Shown: in pieces, positions 1 through 8,755 of the stretch
How the letters are laid out: each line of letters starts with the position of its first letter
How positions within the stretch are numbered: position 1 is the stretch's first letter
NCBI GenBank assembly: GCA_012520655.1
Contig: JAAYNW010000082.1
Location: forward strand, 1-37,940
Length of the DNA stretch: 37,940 nt
Source of the DNA: Clostridiales bacterium
Lineage (GTDB): Bacteria > Bacillota > Clostridia > Lachnospirales > Lachnospiraceae
Direction of reading: 5' to 3'
Program-made: the position numbers and the translations under genes
The notes under the pieces: generated by a model
Database searches by the model: none
The model's input: only the letters and a program-made list of their open reading frames with translations
What the model was told of the DNA's origin: nothing

Positions 1-1563
1 GATATCGTGTGCCCAATATCCGAAGCCTGACATTAACAGGGACAGGCCGCCTCTTAGGCTTTCCTCCATAGATTCGTAATCGGACCAACAATCACCGCCC
101 CAATGAACCGGGAACTTCTGTCCTCCGGCGGTAGCAGAACGTGCGAATAAAACAGCACTTCCTTTGCCGTGTTTTCTTTCTAACAGTTCGTAGACGCATT
201 TATTATAGAGGTATGTATAATAGTTGTGCATTTTCTTCGGAGAAGAATGGTCGTAATACACCACGTCTTCGAAGGGGATTCTCTCTCCGAAGTCTGTCTT
301 AAAGCAGTCGACACCCATATCCAACAGAGCTTCCAGCTTGTCCTGGAACCAGCGATATGCGACCGGATTAGTGAAGTCCACGATTGCCATTCCGGGCTGC
401 CACATATCCCATTGCCATACCTGCCCGTTGCTGCGCTTAATGAAGTATCCGTTTTTAAGTCCTTCATCGAAGAGCGGGGATTCCTGTGCGATATAGGAGT
501 TAATCCATACACAGATTTTCAGCCCTTTGGCCTTGAGTCGTTTAAGCATTTCCTGCGGATTGGGAAATACGCGGCTATCCCAGATGAAATCAGACCAATG
601 GAATTCTTTCATCCAGAAACAGTCGAAATGAAAAGTGCGCAAAGGAATTCCTCTGTTAAGCATTCCGTCCACAAAGCTCATGACAGTTTCTTCATCGTAG
701 CTGGTAGTAAAGGAGGTGGACAGCCATAGACCGAAGGTCCAAGGAGCAGGAAGAGAGGGCTTTCCCGTCAGGTCCGTATAGCGTGTTAGAACTTCCTTCA
801 TGGAAGGACCATTGATAAAAAAGTAGTCGAGAACGCCGCCTTCTACGGAGAATTCCGTTTTTGTCACCATTTCCGTGGCTATTTCGAAAGATACCTTTTC
901 CGGATGATTCACGAAGACGCCGTAACCTCTGTTTGTAAGGAAAAAGGGAATGTTTTTATAAGACTGTTCTGTACTGGTGCCTCCGTCTGCATTCCATATA
1001 TCTACACTCTGTCCGTTCCTGACAAAAGGAGTGAAGCGCTCTCCCATACCATATACGAGTTCTCCTACCGATAAAGAAAGCATCTGGCGGATGTAGGTTT
1101 CTTCGTTATCCCCTCTGTCATAGGCTTCGCCTTTCCAATCGGTTTTCATAAGGGCGAGATCTCTGCCGCTGCTGGATGTAATGAACTTGTCTTCCCTCAG
1201 CCATGTCATAGAGCCATTTTTTTTATTAACCGCAAGGGTAAGACCACCGTTTGCAATACGGATTTCTCCTTCGCTGTCAGCGATAGAAAGAGGAAGTTCC
1301 TCAGTGAGAGATAACTCGAAGGCCGGAGCATCTGCCAGAGCCCCCTTGTGATGGTAGGTACGGACTCTTATAATATCCGGAGCAGGAGAAGTGATTTCCA
1401 GCGTCAGATTGATTCCTCCCAAAGTATCGCCTCTATGTTTGATATGACTGGTCGGAGCGAGTAGAGTTACTTTATGATTTTCTAACTTGGTAAAATAAAT
1501 TTCTTGCGGCGCAAAGCAGGCACAGCCTTCTTTTTGCAGCCAGCATCCATTGCTGAACTTCAT
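1..1563 (-). CDS. yicI: GH31 alpha-xylosidase (YicI-like), C-terminus outside window
   Basis: Probable retaining alpha-xylosidase that removes terminal alpha-1,6-xylose from isoprimeverose or xyloglucan oligosaccharides, in the cytoplasm (no signal peptide). The frame is open from the ATG at 1563 to position 1, giving 521 residues of an enzyme that is about 770 long in E. coli YicI; the last visible residues are the conserved GFGYWAHDI. The catalytic nucleophile is D424 in KTDFGERIPF and the acid/base is D491 in HWGGDCW, both in YicI-like context; FHFDCFWMKEFHW is also typical of the alpha-xylosidase branch. A GAAAGGA ribosome site precedes the start. It is divergent from the sensor kinase; no consensus promoter is obvious, which would fit dependence on an activator. 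Family assignment is firm; xylose specificity is inferred from the YicI-type motifs and the neighbouring fucosidase and galactosidase. Confidence 0.9.
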   Translation of the reverse strand, partial: MKFSNGCWLQKEGCACFAPQEIYFTKLENHKVTLLAPTSHIKHRGDTLGGINLTLEITSPAPDIIRVRTYHHKGALADAPAFELSLTEELPLSIADSEGEIRIANGGLTLAVNKKNGSMTWLREDKFITSSSGRDLALMKTDWKGEAYDRGDNEETYIRQMLSLSVGELVYGMGERFTPFVRNGQSVDIWNADGGTSTEQSYKNIPFFLTNRGYGVFVNHPEKVSFEIATEMVTKTEFSVEGGVLDYFFINGPSMKEVLTRYTDLTGKPSLPAPWTFGLWLSTSFTTSYDEETVMSFVDGMLNRGIPLRTFHFDCFWMKEFHWSDFIWDSRVFPNPQEMLKRLKAKGLKICVWINSYIAQESPLFDEGLKNGYFIKRSNGQVWQWDMWQPGMAIVDFTNPVAYRWFQDKLEALLDMGVDCFKTDFGERIPFEDVVYYDHSSPKKMHNYYTYLYNKCVYELLERKHGKGSAVLFARSATAGGQKFPVHWGGDCWSDYESMEESLRGGLSLLMSGFGYWAHDI

Positions 1564-1685
1564 GATTATGTACCGGTTCCTTTCATAATATATTGATTTA
1601 TAGATATAGCTATTGTGATTATATATAAAATAAGAAAATAAAAATACCGTTCTAATTTTATCTTTATTACCGCTTTTTTTCGCTG

Positions 1686-1714
1686 TTTACAAATGATTCC
1701 GGTATTTATATACT
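1686..1714 (+). promoter_or_regulatory. Sigma-A-type promoter for the sensor kinase
   Basis: TTTACA at 1686-1691 and TATACT at 1709-1714 are separated by 17 bases, one mismatch from consensus in each box. Transcription would start near 1721, about 40 bases before the kinase ATG, and lies in the divergent gap with the GH31 gene. Confidence 0.6.
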
Positions 1715-1759
1715 TATTGGTAGAAAGCCGGTGGAGCGGGCGAAGACGGGAGAAATGAG

Positions 1760-3556
1760 ATGAAGATACAAATGTTCGGAGCGCTGAAAAAAGCGAATAT
1801 AAAGAGACAGCTTCATACAATTTATTTTGTTGCGGTTATTTTGCCGATAACGATTATCGGTTCTTTTCTGCTGATAAACACATATAGGCTTCTTACCAAT
1901 TACCATAGAGACCTGTTAGAGTCTGACAACCTCAGGGTAAAGAATATATTATTTGAAATAACCACACAGGCCTATAATATTTCCGAGGAACTGACTTTCA
2001 GCGACGATATAAGAGCTATTCTTAAGGACAATTATTATTTCAAGAGTAACCTTGTTAAAGAAGTTGATGCGTTGACGTCTCTGGATAATTACAATAATAA
2101 TTATGCCGAAATAGATGAGATTGAGATTTATGCGGATAATCCCACTTTGAACGATTATAAACAGTTTCATTATGCGAATGAGGAAATAAGAAAGACGCAG
2201 TGGTATCAGATGGCTGTAAAGCAATCCAGCGTATTTTGGGTGCCGATGACGGACACGGATAAGTATGGGAATAGGTACTGGAACCTCTGCCTCGTAAGAA
2301 AGATTCCGATGGTAAATTCCAACTATAATGCCGTATTAGTCATAAAGCTGTCCGATAATTATTTGAAGACGAGAATCGGGAGCAGGGAATATACGACGAT
2401 GGTTTCCGTAGACAAGGGACCGATCTTTTTCAGTTCGGAGAGAGAAGCCTATGGAAAAGAGCAGATAGTTTTTATAGATTATGATAATAACTATTACAAG
2501 TGCGCCGGGAATATACAATTGGAGAATGAGGTGTGCTTTGTGGACGTATCCACGCTGCCTCTGTATCAATCGGATTCCAAAATATACATATGCACAATGA
2601 GCGGACATGCATATTCCAATATTAAAAACATCATCTATATCTGCCTCGCTATCATACTGTTTGCCATTCTGATTCCGGGGATTATCATACATTTCTTTAC
2701 TGTTTATTTTACCTCGAGGGTGCTCACTTTAAGGCATGCGATGTATCAGGCAAGCAATGAAGATTATGAGATTACCGATTCGGTAAGCGGGCAGGACGAG
2801 CTGTCGGAAGCCTTCTCAGATCTGGAAGTCATGGTGCAGAAGATTAAGCAGAAGGACGCGGAGATGTATGAAGCGAGAATTAAGGAAAAAGAGCTCATTA
2901 ACGAGCAGCAGCAGATGGAATTCAAGATGCTTGCCAGCCAGATAAACCCTCATTTTCTCTATAACACTCTGGAAACAATAAGAATGAAAGCATTCACGGC
3001 AGGGGATAGGGAAGCGGCTACATCCATAAAGCTGCTCGGAAAATCCATGCGATATGTTTTGGAAAACACGGGAACTACTTTTACTACGCTGATAATGGAA
3101 ATAGAACATGTAATGACCTATCTGGCCATACAGAAGATGCGGTTCGGGGATAAGTTTGAAAGCGTAGTGCGGGTTGAGGAGGATGTACAGGTGAAACAGC
3201 TGTATATACTCCCGTTATTATTGCAGCCGATAGTGGAAAATGCTCTTTTGCATGGATTGGAGGAGACGGAAGAGGGAGGAAGAATTACAATCTCCGTATA
3301 CAAAAGTGAGGAAATGCTTTTTATAGATATACAGGATAACGGCAGAGGAATGGCAGAAGAGGAATTGGCTGTTTTGCGAAGAAATGTGGAGACGAAGGAT
3401 ATCAGCAGGAATAAAAGCATAGGTTTATATAATATTAACCAGAGAGTGAAGCTATGCTATGGGAACAACTGGGGAATAAGGATAAATTCCGAATTGAATG
3501 TAGGAACGACCGTAAGGCTTATGCTTCCCATAGAAAAGATGAAAAAATTAAGGTAA
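1760..3556 (+). CDS. YesM-type sensor histidine kinase
   Basis: Membrane sensor kinase of the LytS/YesM class, 598 residues. Membrane segments lie at about residues 20-44 and 289-312, enclosing an extracellular region of about 240 residues that probably senses a sugar or a loaded binding protein. A HAMP-like linker follows, then the His_kinase domain with phospho-acceptor H398 in INPHFLYNTLE, and an HATPase domain with N-box N494 (QPIVENALLHG), D526 in DNGRGM, and SIGLYNINQR. The ATG at 1760 has a GGGAGAAATGAG ribosome site. Its partner is almost certainly the AraC-type response regulator at 8756-10333, although the pair is split by the transporter genes. The likely output is induction of the surrounding importer and glycosidase genes. 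Confidence 0.93.
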   Translation: MKIQMFGALKKANIKRQLHTIYFVAVILPITIIGSFLLINTYRLLTNYHRDLLESDNLRVKNILFEITTQAYNISEELTFSDDIRAILKDNYYFKSNLVKEVDALTSLDNYNNNYAEIDEIEIYADNPTLNDYKQFHYANEEIRKTQWYQMAVKQSSVFWVPMTDTDKYGNRYWNLCLVRKIPMVNSNYNAVLVIKLSDNYLKTRIGSREYTTMVSVDKGPIFFSSEREAYGKEQIVFIDYDNNYYKCAGNIQLENEVCFVDVSTLPLYQSDSKIYICTMSGHAYSNIKNIIYICLAIILFAILIPGIIIHFFTVYFTSRVLTLRHAMYQASNEDYEITDSVSGQDELSEAFSDLEVMVQKIKQKDAEMYEARIKEKELINEQQQMEFKMLASQINPHFLYNTLETIRMKAFTAGDREAATSIKLLGKSMRYVLENTGTTFTTLIMEIEHVMTYLAIQKMRFGDKFESVVRVEEDVQVKQLYILPLLLQPIVENALLHGLEETEEGGRITISVYKSEEMLFIDIQDNGRGMAEEELAVLRRNVETKDISRNKSIGLYNINQRVKLCYGNNWGIRINSELNVGTTVRLMLPIEKMKKLR

Positions 3557-3599
3557 TTTTAGTCCAGTATTTGCAGTATTTTTATTTTTTTTACTTTCT

Positions 3600-3605
3600 T
3601 ATAAT
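3600..3605 (+). promoter_or_regulatory. Candidate -10 box for the importer genes
   Basis: A perfect TATAAT lies 70 bases before the permease start. No recognisable TTGACA-like box sits 16-18 bases upstream, as expected for a promoter that depends on an AraC-type activator. Transcription would begin near 3612, inside the left arm of the hairpin at 3607-3642. Confidence 0.4.
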
Positions 3606-3606
3606 G

Positions 3607-3647
3607 AATACATCATCGAACAGAAATGTTCCTTGATGTATTTTTTT
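3607..3647 (+). terminator. Long hairpin with GAAA loop and T-run (terminator or leader stem)
   Basis: Arms 3607-3622 and 3627-3642 pair over 14 of 16 positions (one 2-base internal loop) around a GAAA tetraloop, and the right arm runs into seven Ts (3641-3647). It can end the kinase transcript or act as an attenuator or 5' stem for the permease transcript, whose likely -10 box lies directly upstream. Confidence 0.6.
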
Positions 3648-3674
3648 ATATTGTTAAGAAAGGGATGGAAGCAA

Positions 3675-5126
3675 ATGAGAGGAAGTAAATCATCGAGAGA
3701 ACTGATGGGGGATAAACTCTTCTATGTGATAAGAATCGCAATTTTGCTGTCGGTAATTTTTTTGTTCGTACCGAGTCTGAATCCGACCAGAATCAGCGGT
3801 TTGATCAACAGGAATCTTTCGCTGTTTACGGCAGGCATTTCTTATTCTACTTTAACAGATGATTTCGGAAGAGCAATTAAGAAGGGGTGGGTGCAGGAAT
3901 CAACTTTACAACTGTTATATGTATCGGCGATGTCCATATGTATCGGCGCTGCGACAATGGGAATAGGGGGATGTATGACACTCGGCAACTTGAAGCTTAA
4001 GAGGCTGAGCTCGTTAATTGCCGCTATCGGAGGCATATTTGAATTGGTGGGACTTATGGGCATTTATATTTCATATAGCCGTATATCTCTCACAACCAAA
4101 CCGGAAAAGATTGAACCGCAATTCCAGAATGGCTTCTGGGTAATATTGGCGGTATCTGCCATCGTGTTGCTGCTATCTGTAATAGAATTACTTTTTTTGC
4201 CGAAAGCGCAAAAAGAAGATAAGTATTCGATAGATGCAAAGTATCAGCTGTTCCTTATGTTCATGCCGTTTATTGCATTAATTGCGGTATTCTCCTATCT
4301 TCCCTTGTTGGGATGGAGATATGCTTTTTTCGATTATAAGGTAGGCGATACACTGAGCATGGAAAAGTTTGTGGGCTTCAAATGGTTCAATGAGCTGCTG
4401 AAGAACCCTGCCACCGTCAGAGATATTGTAAGGGTGCTTAAGAATACGTTAGCAATGAGCGGCCTGGGTATAGCGACGAGCTGGCTGCCTATGGCTTTTG
4501 CTATTTTCTTATCGGAGATTAAAAATGTTAAGTTCAGAAGGTTCGTTCAAGTATTTACTACGGTTCCCAACTTTATCAGCTGGGTTTTGGTATATGCAAT
4601 TGCTTTTTGCATTTTCTCTACGGATGGTTTTGTAAGCAGTCTGCTTGTCAATATGGGCATCTGGGATCAGGGAGTAAACCTTCTGATGAGCGGTGAGCAT
4701 ACATGGCTGAAAATGCTCGGCTGGGGATTATGGAAGGGAATCGGCTGGAGCGCCATCATATACATAGCGGCCATTTCAGGAATTGATCAGCAGCTGTATG
4801 AAGCTGCCACGGTGGACGGAGCGGGGAGGTTTCAGAGAATGTGGCATATTACTGTACCGGGACTGCTTCCTACCTTCTGCGTATTGCTTTTGATGTCCGT
4901 TGCCAATATTCTCAACAATGGTATGGACCAATACCTAGTATTTAGTAATGCCACTAACATAAATTCCATAATGGTGCTCGACCTGTATGTTTATAAGCTC
5001 GGTATCGGAAAAGGCTCCATTCCACTGACGACAGTTATCGGTATGGTGAAATCGATTGTCAGTGTTACCTTATTGTTTGCGGCTAATGGAATCTCTAAGC
5101 TTATCCGCGGCGAAAGTATCATATAG
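3675..5126 (+). CDS. Sugar ABC transporter permease, LplB/YteP family, with extra N-terminal membrane domain
   Basis: Inner-membrane permease of a carbohydrate uptake (CUT1) importer. From about residue 189 (KYQLFLMFMPF) to the end it is a standard LplB-like permease with six membrane helices and the ATPase-contact loop EAATVDGAGRFQRMWHI. Residues 1-188 are unusual: about four additional hydrophobic helices and a Gly-rich stretch (IGAATMGIGGCMTLG), making the protein 483 residues instead of roughly 300-320. The ATG at 3675 is preferred because it follows AAGAAAGGG; an upstream in-frame TTG at 3633 lies within the hairpin. It heads the cluster with the second permease (11-base gap) and the binding protein. 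Function of the extension is unknown. Confidence 0.88.
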   Translation: MRGSKSSRELMGDKLFYVIRIAILLSVIFLFVPSLNPTRISGLINRNLSLFTAGISYSTLTDDFGRAIKKGWVQESTLQLLYVSAMSICIGAATMGIGGCMTLGNLKLKRLSSLIAAIGGIFELVGLMGIYISYSRISLTTKPEKIEPQFQNGFWVILAVSAIVLLLSVIELLFLPKAQKEDKYSIDAKYQLFLMFMPFIALIAVFSYLPLLGWRYAFFDYKVGDTLSMEKFVGFKWFNELLKNPATVRDIVRVLKNTLAMSGLGIATSWLPMAFAIFLSEIKNVKFRRFVQVFTTVPNFISWVLVYAIAFCIFSTDGFVSSLLVNMGIWDQGVNLLMSGEHTWLKMLGWGLWKGIGWSAIIYIAAISGIDQQLYEAATVDGAGRFQRMWHITVPGLLPTFCVLLLMSVANILNNGMDQYLVFSNATNINSIMVLDLYVYKLGIGKGSIPLTTVIGMVKSIVSVTLLFAANGISKLIRGESII

Positions 5127-5137
5127 GAGGTGAGGAT

Positions 5138-6103
5138 ATGGCGAAAACAGCACAGGAAAGAGCAGATATAAAAGCGGAAAAGAGATATGAAAAGAAGCAT
5201 AGGCATAAGTTCCGTTCAAACCCGGGGGATATTGTTTTTTACATTATTAATTATTTCATTTTCGGTTTATTTACCTTAGTATGTACTTTTCCTTTTTATT
5301 ACATATTTATAAATACTATTAGCGATAACGATCTCGTTATCAAGGGTACGATTAACTTTATTCCCCGAGGGCTTCATCTTGATAACTACATTGCGCTTGC
5401 CAATGTAAGCGACTTATCCAATGCATTTATCGTATCCGTAGGAAGAACCTTAATCGGTACGACCCTTATGGTAGCGGCTTCCGGCTTCGTAGGTTATCTG
5501 GTAACAAAGCAGGAGATGTGGGGGAGGAAATTCTGGTATCGTTTTCTCATTATTACCATGTATTTTAATGCCGGTTTGATTCCATGGTTTTTGAATATGC
5601 AGATGCTCGGACTTACCAATACGTTCCTCGCCTATATTATTCCGGGAATCGTAGCTCCCTATAATATCATTCTCGTTAAGACCTATATAGAATCCATTCC
5701 GGCGGAGCTTGAAGAAAGCGCGGCATTGGATGGAGCTACCTACCTGACTATATTTAGGAAGATCATATGGCCCTTGAGTAAACCGATTCTTGCCACCATC
5801 GCCATATTCGGAGCGGTGGGACACTGGAATTCCTTTACCGATTCGCTTATATTAATGCAGTCGGCGCCGGAGTTATATACTTTACAGCACAGATTGTACA
5901 TCTATCTGAATACAGCTTCTAACTTAAAGGCTTTGATGGAATCCGGAGGGCAGGTGAGCGATGCGGTGCTTAAATCCGCAATGAGCGGCAAGGTTATTAA
6001 ATATACCATTTCTATGGTAACGGTTATCCCCATCTTGCTCATATATCCGTTCATGCAGCGCTATTTCGAAAAAGGAATCATGCTCGGTGCGGTAAAGGGA
6101 TAG
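5138..6103 (+). CDS. Sugar ABC transporter permease, LplC/YtcP family
   Basis: Second permease of the CUT1 importer, 321 residues. A charged, Lys-rich cytoplasmic N-terminus (residues 1-25) precedes six predicted membrane helices. The EAA loop reads EESAALDGATYLTIFRKIIWP, the contact site for the ATPase. The end, PFMQRYFEKGIMLGAVKG, is the classic C-terminus of this family. An AGGAGGTGAGGAT ribosome site overlaps the end of the upstream permease, so the two are co-transcribed and would form a heterodimer. No MsmK/UgpC-like ATPase gene is present in this window. Confidence 0.94.
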   Translation: MAKTAQERADIKAEKRYEKKHRHKFRSNPGDIVFYIINYFIFGLFTLVCTFPFYYIFINTISDNDLVIKGTINFIPRGLHLDNYIALANVSDLSNAFIVSVGRTLIGTTLMVAASGFVGYLVTKQEMWGRKFWYRFLIITMYFNAGLIPWFLNMQMLGLTNTFLAYIIPGIVAPYNIILVKTYIESIPAELEESAALDGATYLTIFRKIIWPLSKPILATIAIFGAVGHWNSFTDSLILMQSAPELYTLQHRLYIYLNTASNLKALMESGGQVSDAVLKSAMSGKVIKYTISMVTVIPILLIYPFMQRYFEKGIMLGAVKG

Positions 6104-6127
6104 ATAATATGAAAGAAAAAAGGTATC

Positions 6128-6145
6128 AACCGTAGCCTTACGGTT
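6128..6145 (+). repeat. Small hairpin between permease and binding-protein genes
   Basis: AACCGTA (6128-6134) and TACGGTT (6139-6145) form a 7-bp stem with a GCCT loop. No T-run follows, so it is not a classical terminator. Its position suggests an mRNA processing or stability element allowing more binding protein than permease to be made. Confidence 0.45.
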
Positions 6146-6177
6146 CAAATACACAAATAAAAGGAGGAAGAAAAAGG

Positions 6178-7971
6178 ATGAAGGCAAAAAAAATTACAGC
6201 ATTGCTTATGGCAGCAGTAATGACTGTTTCTCTTGCAGCCTGCGGAAGCCAGGGTACCACGGCGACGACGGCACAACCTGCGGGGGAAGCGGCGGATGAA
6301 GAAACAGAAACAGGAGATGCATCAGGGGAGACTACAGATACAGAGGCGGATACGGATTATGAAGCGTTATTGGAAGATATTATTCCCGAGGAAACAGTTA
6401 CGCTGGACGTGTTCGATCAGCTAGCAAACTACTCGGGAGAACAGATTGGATGGTTCGGGCAGGTTATGCTTGAGAAATTCAATGTAAAATTAAACATTAT
6501 TCCTGATCCTGACGGTGTATATGAGACACGTATGGAATCCGGAAATCTCGGCGACATTGTAATTTGGGGACAGGACGGGGATGAATACCTTCAGGCAGTA
6601 GATAAAGGGATGCTGTTTGATTGGAACGAGGATGATATTTTGTCCGATTACGGTCCGTATATTAAGGAAAATATGCCTTATGCGCTCGATAAAAACACCA
6701 AGCTTTCCGGCGGCGTTACTTATGGATTCGGTCATGACGTAGCGGTGGATCCGACAGCCCGTCAGGATTTCATGTATACATGGGATTTGCGTTGGGATCT
6801 GTATAAACAATTGGGATATCCGGAGATTAATAATCTGGACGATATGGTAAGTGTTCTTGAGCAGATGAAAGAAATCTGTCCTAAGGACGATAACGGAAAG
6901 ACAACGTATGGTGTGGCTCTATTCGATGATTGGGACGGAGATATGGTAATGTATGCAAAATCATTGGTTACCGCTTATTACGGATATGATGAATTCGGCT
7001 TCGGCTTTTATGATACGGTAGAGCAGAAGTATATTCCTTGTCTGGAAAAAGAAGGTCCTTATATAGATGCGTTGAAGTTCTACAATACCTTATATCAGAA
7101 AGGATTGCTCGATCCGGATTCACAGACACAGAAATATGACGGTATGCAGGCAGATTATCAGAACGGTACCGCGTTCTTGAATATTTTTAATTTCCTCGGT
7201 TCAAGTTTCTACAACTCGGAAAGCCATGCGGCAGACGGTAAAGCGATGTATCCATGCCCGCCTAAGGAAGCGACCCCCATCTGCTATGGACAGAATGTAT
7301 ACGGTTCTAACAGAATCTGGTCTATCGGTGCAAAAACAGAATATCCGGAACTTTGCATGGCGATAATCAATTGGCTCGCAACACCGGAAGGACGCATGAC
7401 GGCAGAATATGGTCCTAAAGATGTATGCTGGTATTATGATGAAAATGGAAAGACACAGTTTACAGAGCTTGGACGCGCTGCAAAGTTGGATATCAAGACG
7501 GAAATGACCGATGGATATTCCGGTAGCTTTGATGATGGAAACTTTAAGATGAACAATACTACATGGGGCATCGATGCGGAGAATCCTGATTCAAACGGTG
7601 AGACATATAACTACAGAAAATGGGAGAGCTTCGTTGCAGAGGCCCAGTCCGACATAGAGGCTGATTGGAGAAACCATACAAAGGCCAAGACTCCGGATGA
7701 ATATATGGGAACGACCAACTTCAAGCTTTCTCTCGGAACAACTTATTCCCCATCTCCGAAGTCCGATGAACTGACAGTTCTGTGGAATCAGGTAAAAGAA
7801 TGTATTAGAATGGAATCATGGAAAGCAATTTATGCGAGTACAGACGCGGAATTCGATAGTATTGTGGATAACATGATTACGCAGGCCAATGAATACGGTT
7901 ACGCAGATTGTGTAAAGTACCAGGAGAATGAAGCGACGCTGAGAAAAGCTGCTGAGGATGCCGTAAAATAA
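6178..7971 (+). CDS. Extracellular sugar-binding lipoprotein (LplA/YtcQ-like), copy 1
   Basis: Solute receptor for the importer, anchored outside the cell as a lipoprotein. Signal peptide residues 1-21 end in the lipobox LAAC with acylated C22, followed by a Thr/Glu/Asp-rich linker (about 23-65) and a type-1 substrate-binding fold; total 597 residues. Motifs shared with the second copy (10554-12296) are DVFD..ANY.G.Q.GWFG near the start and LRWDLYKQLGYPEI in the middle. An AAAGGAGGAAG ribosome site precedes the ATG. It follows the two permease genes in the usual order and ends at the strong terminator at 8039-8080. The ligand cannot be read from sequence; xyloglucan-type oligosaccharides are inferred from the neighbouring enzymes. 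Confidence 0.93.
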   Translation: MKAKKITALLMAAVMTVSLAACGSQGTTATTAQPAGEAADEETETGDASGETTDTEADTDYEALLEDIIPEETVTLDVFDQLANYSGEQIGWFGQVMLEKFNVKLNIIPDPDGVYETRMESGNLGDIVIWGQDGDEYLQAVDKGMLFDWNEDDILSDYGPYIKENMPYALDKNTKLSGGVTYGFGHDVAVDPTARQDFMYTWDLRWDLYKQLGYPEINNLDDMVSVLEQMKEICPKDDNGKTTYGVALFDDWDGDMVMYAKSLVTAYYGYDEFGFGFYDTVEQKYIPCLEKEGPYIDALKFYNTLYQKGLLDPDSQTQKYDGMQADYQNGTAFLNIFNFLGSSFYNSESHAADGKAMYPCPPKEATPICYGQNVYGSNRIWSIGAKTEYPELCMAIINWLATPEGRMTAEYGPKDVCWYYDENGKTQFTELGRAAKLDIKTEMTDGYSGSFDDGNFKMNNTTWGIDAENPDSNGETYNYRKWESFVAEAQSDIEADWRNHTKAKTPDEYMGTTNFKLSLGTTYSPSPKSDELTVLWNQVKECIRMESWKAIYASTDAEFDSIVDNMITQANEYGYADCVKYQENEATLRKAAEDAVK

Positions 7972-8038
7972 TAGGGGAATATTTATAATATAATTAATAA
8001 AGTTAATAAAATTAATAATAGGTACAGATGTGTGTAGG

Positions 8039-8080
8039 ATTCTAGGGCTCCAAGTACGGGGCCTTAGAATTTCTTCTTCT
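8039..8080 (+). terminator. Intrinsic terminator after the permease/binding-protein cluster
   Basis: A 13-bp stem with two G-T pairs (8039-8051 with 8058-8070), loop AAGTAC, followed by TTCTTCTTCT. Transcription into the DUF624 gene would need read-through or its own start. Confidence 0.7.
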
Positions 8081-8120
8081 GTATCGCCGATTGAAGGCTG
8101 GAAAGGAACGCGGTCATAAG

Positions 8121-8744
8121 ATGAGAATTTTTAGTGTGGATAGCTCGTTGTATAGGTTTTTAACCAAATTTCTGGATGTAATGAAATTGAATTTTCTCTG
8201 GATTTTATTCAGCCTCCCGGTTGTTACCGTTGGAGCATCCACCGCAGCCGCCATGGCGGTAGCTCTTAAGATGGTAGATGACGAAGAAGGATACATAGGG
8301 AAAAGCTTTGTGAAGTCTTTTGGAGAGAACTGGAAACAGGGAACTATATTAGGCATAATTACTGTTGTATCCTTTTATGCGGTATACCTGGATTTTGAAC
8401 TGTTTCGTGTGACAAAAGATAATCCTGTTATTTTTCTTATTGTCGGAGTAATATCCGCGTTCGTAGTGATTATGGCGCTGACTTATTCCTATCCGCTCAT
8501 AGCGAGGTATGAAAATACGCTGCCGAAGACTATTCGGAATTCTCTGGATATTTCCAGCAAATATTTTGGACGTACGATTCTTATGTTGCTTGTAATTCTA
8601 TTTGAATTCCTCGTTCTTCAATTTAACGAGGTAATGCTGTTCTTTTCGGTTATTATCGGTCCCGGTCTCATTATATTTACGCTAGCGTCTTTCAGTAAGC
8701 GAATCTTTCAACAGATAGAAAAGGACTCGGATGGCCGGGCATAA
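8121..8744 (+). CDS. DUF624 / YesL-family membrane protein
   Basis: Small integral membrane protein of the YesL family (DUF624), 207 residues, with about five hydrophobic helices (near residues 20-45, 74-96, 103-126, 150-172, 175-195). The family recurs next to YesM/YesN regulators and LplABC-type sugar importers, but its biochemical role is not established. The N-terminus (MRIFSVDSSLYRFLTKFLDVMKLNFLW) matches the family pattern. The ATG at 8121 is preferred over an in-frame TTG at 8091, with GAAAGGA upstream. It is separated from the binding protein by a terminator and faces the response regulator gene, with only 11 bases between the stop codons. Confidence 0.85.
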   Translation: MRIFSVDSSLYRFLTKFLDVMKLNFLWILFSLPVVTVGASTAAAMAVALKMVDDEEGYIGKSFVKSFGENWKQGTILGIITVVSFYAVYLDFELFRVTKDNPVIFLIVGVISAFVVIMALTYSYPLIARYENTLPKTIRNSLDISSKYFGRTILMLLVILFEFLVLQFNEVMLFFSVIIGPGLIIFTLASFSKRIFQQIEKDSDGRA

Positions 8745-8755
8745 GAGCGTCTGCT

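Noticed and set aside
226-729. Plus-strand open frame of 167 codons inside the GH31 gene
   Set aside because: Its complement is the conserved GH31 catalytic region; the frame has no ribosome site or family resemblance and is a shadow.
3633-3674. TTG start adding 14 residues to the first permease
   Set aside because: It lies within the hairpin arm with no ribosome site; ATG at 3675 has AAGAAAGGG upstream.
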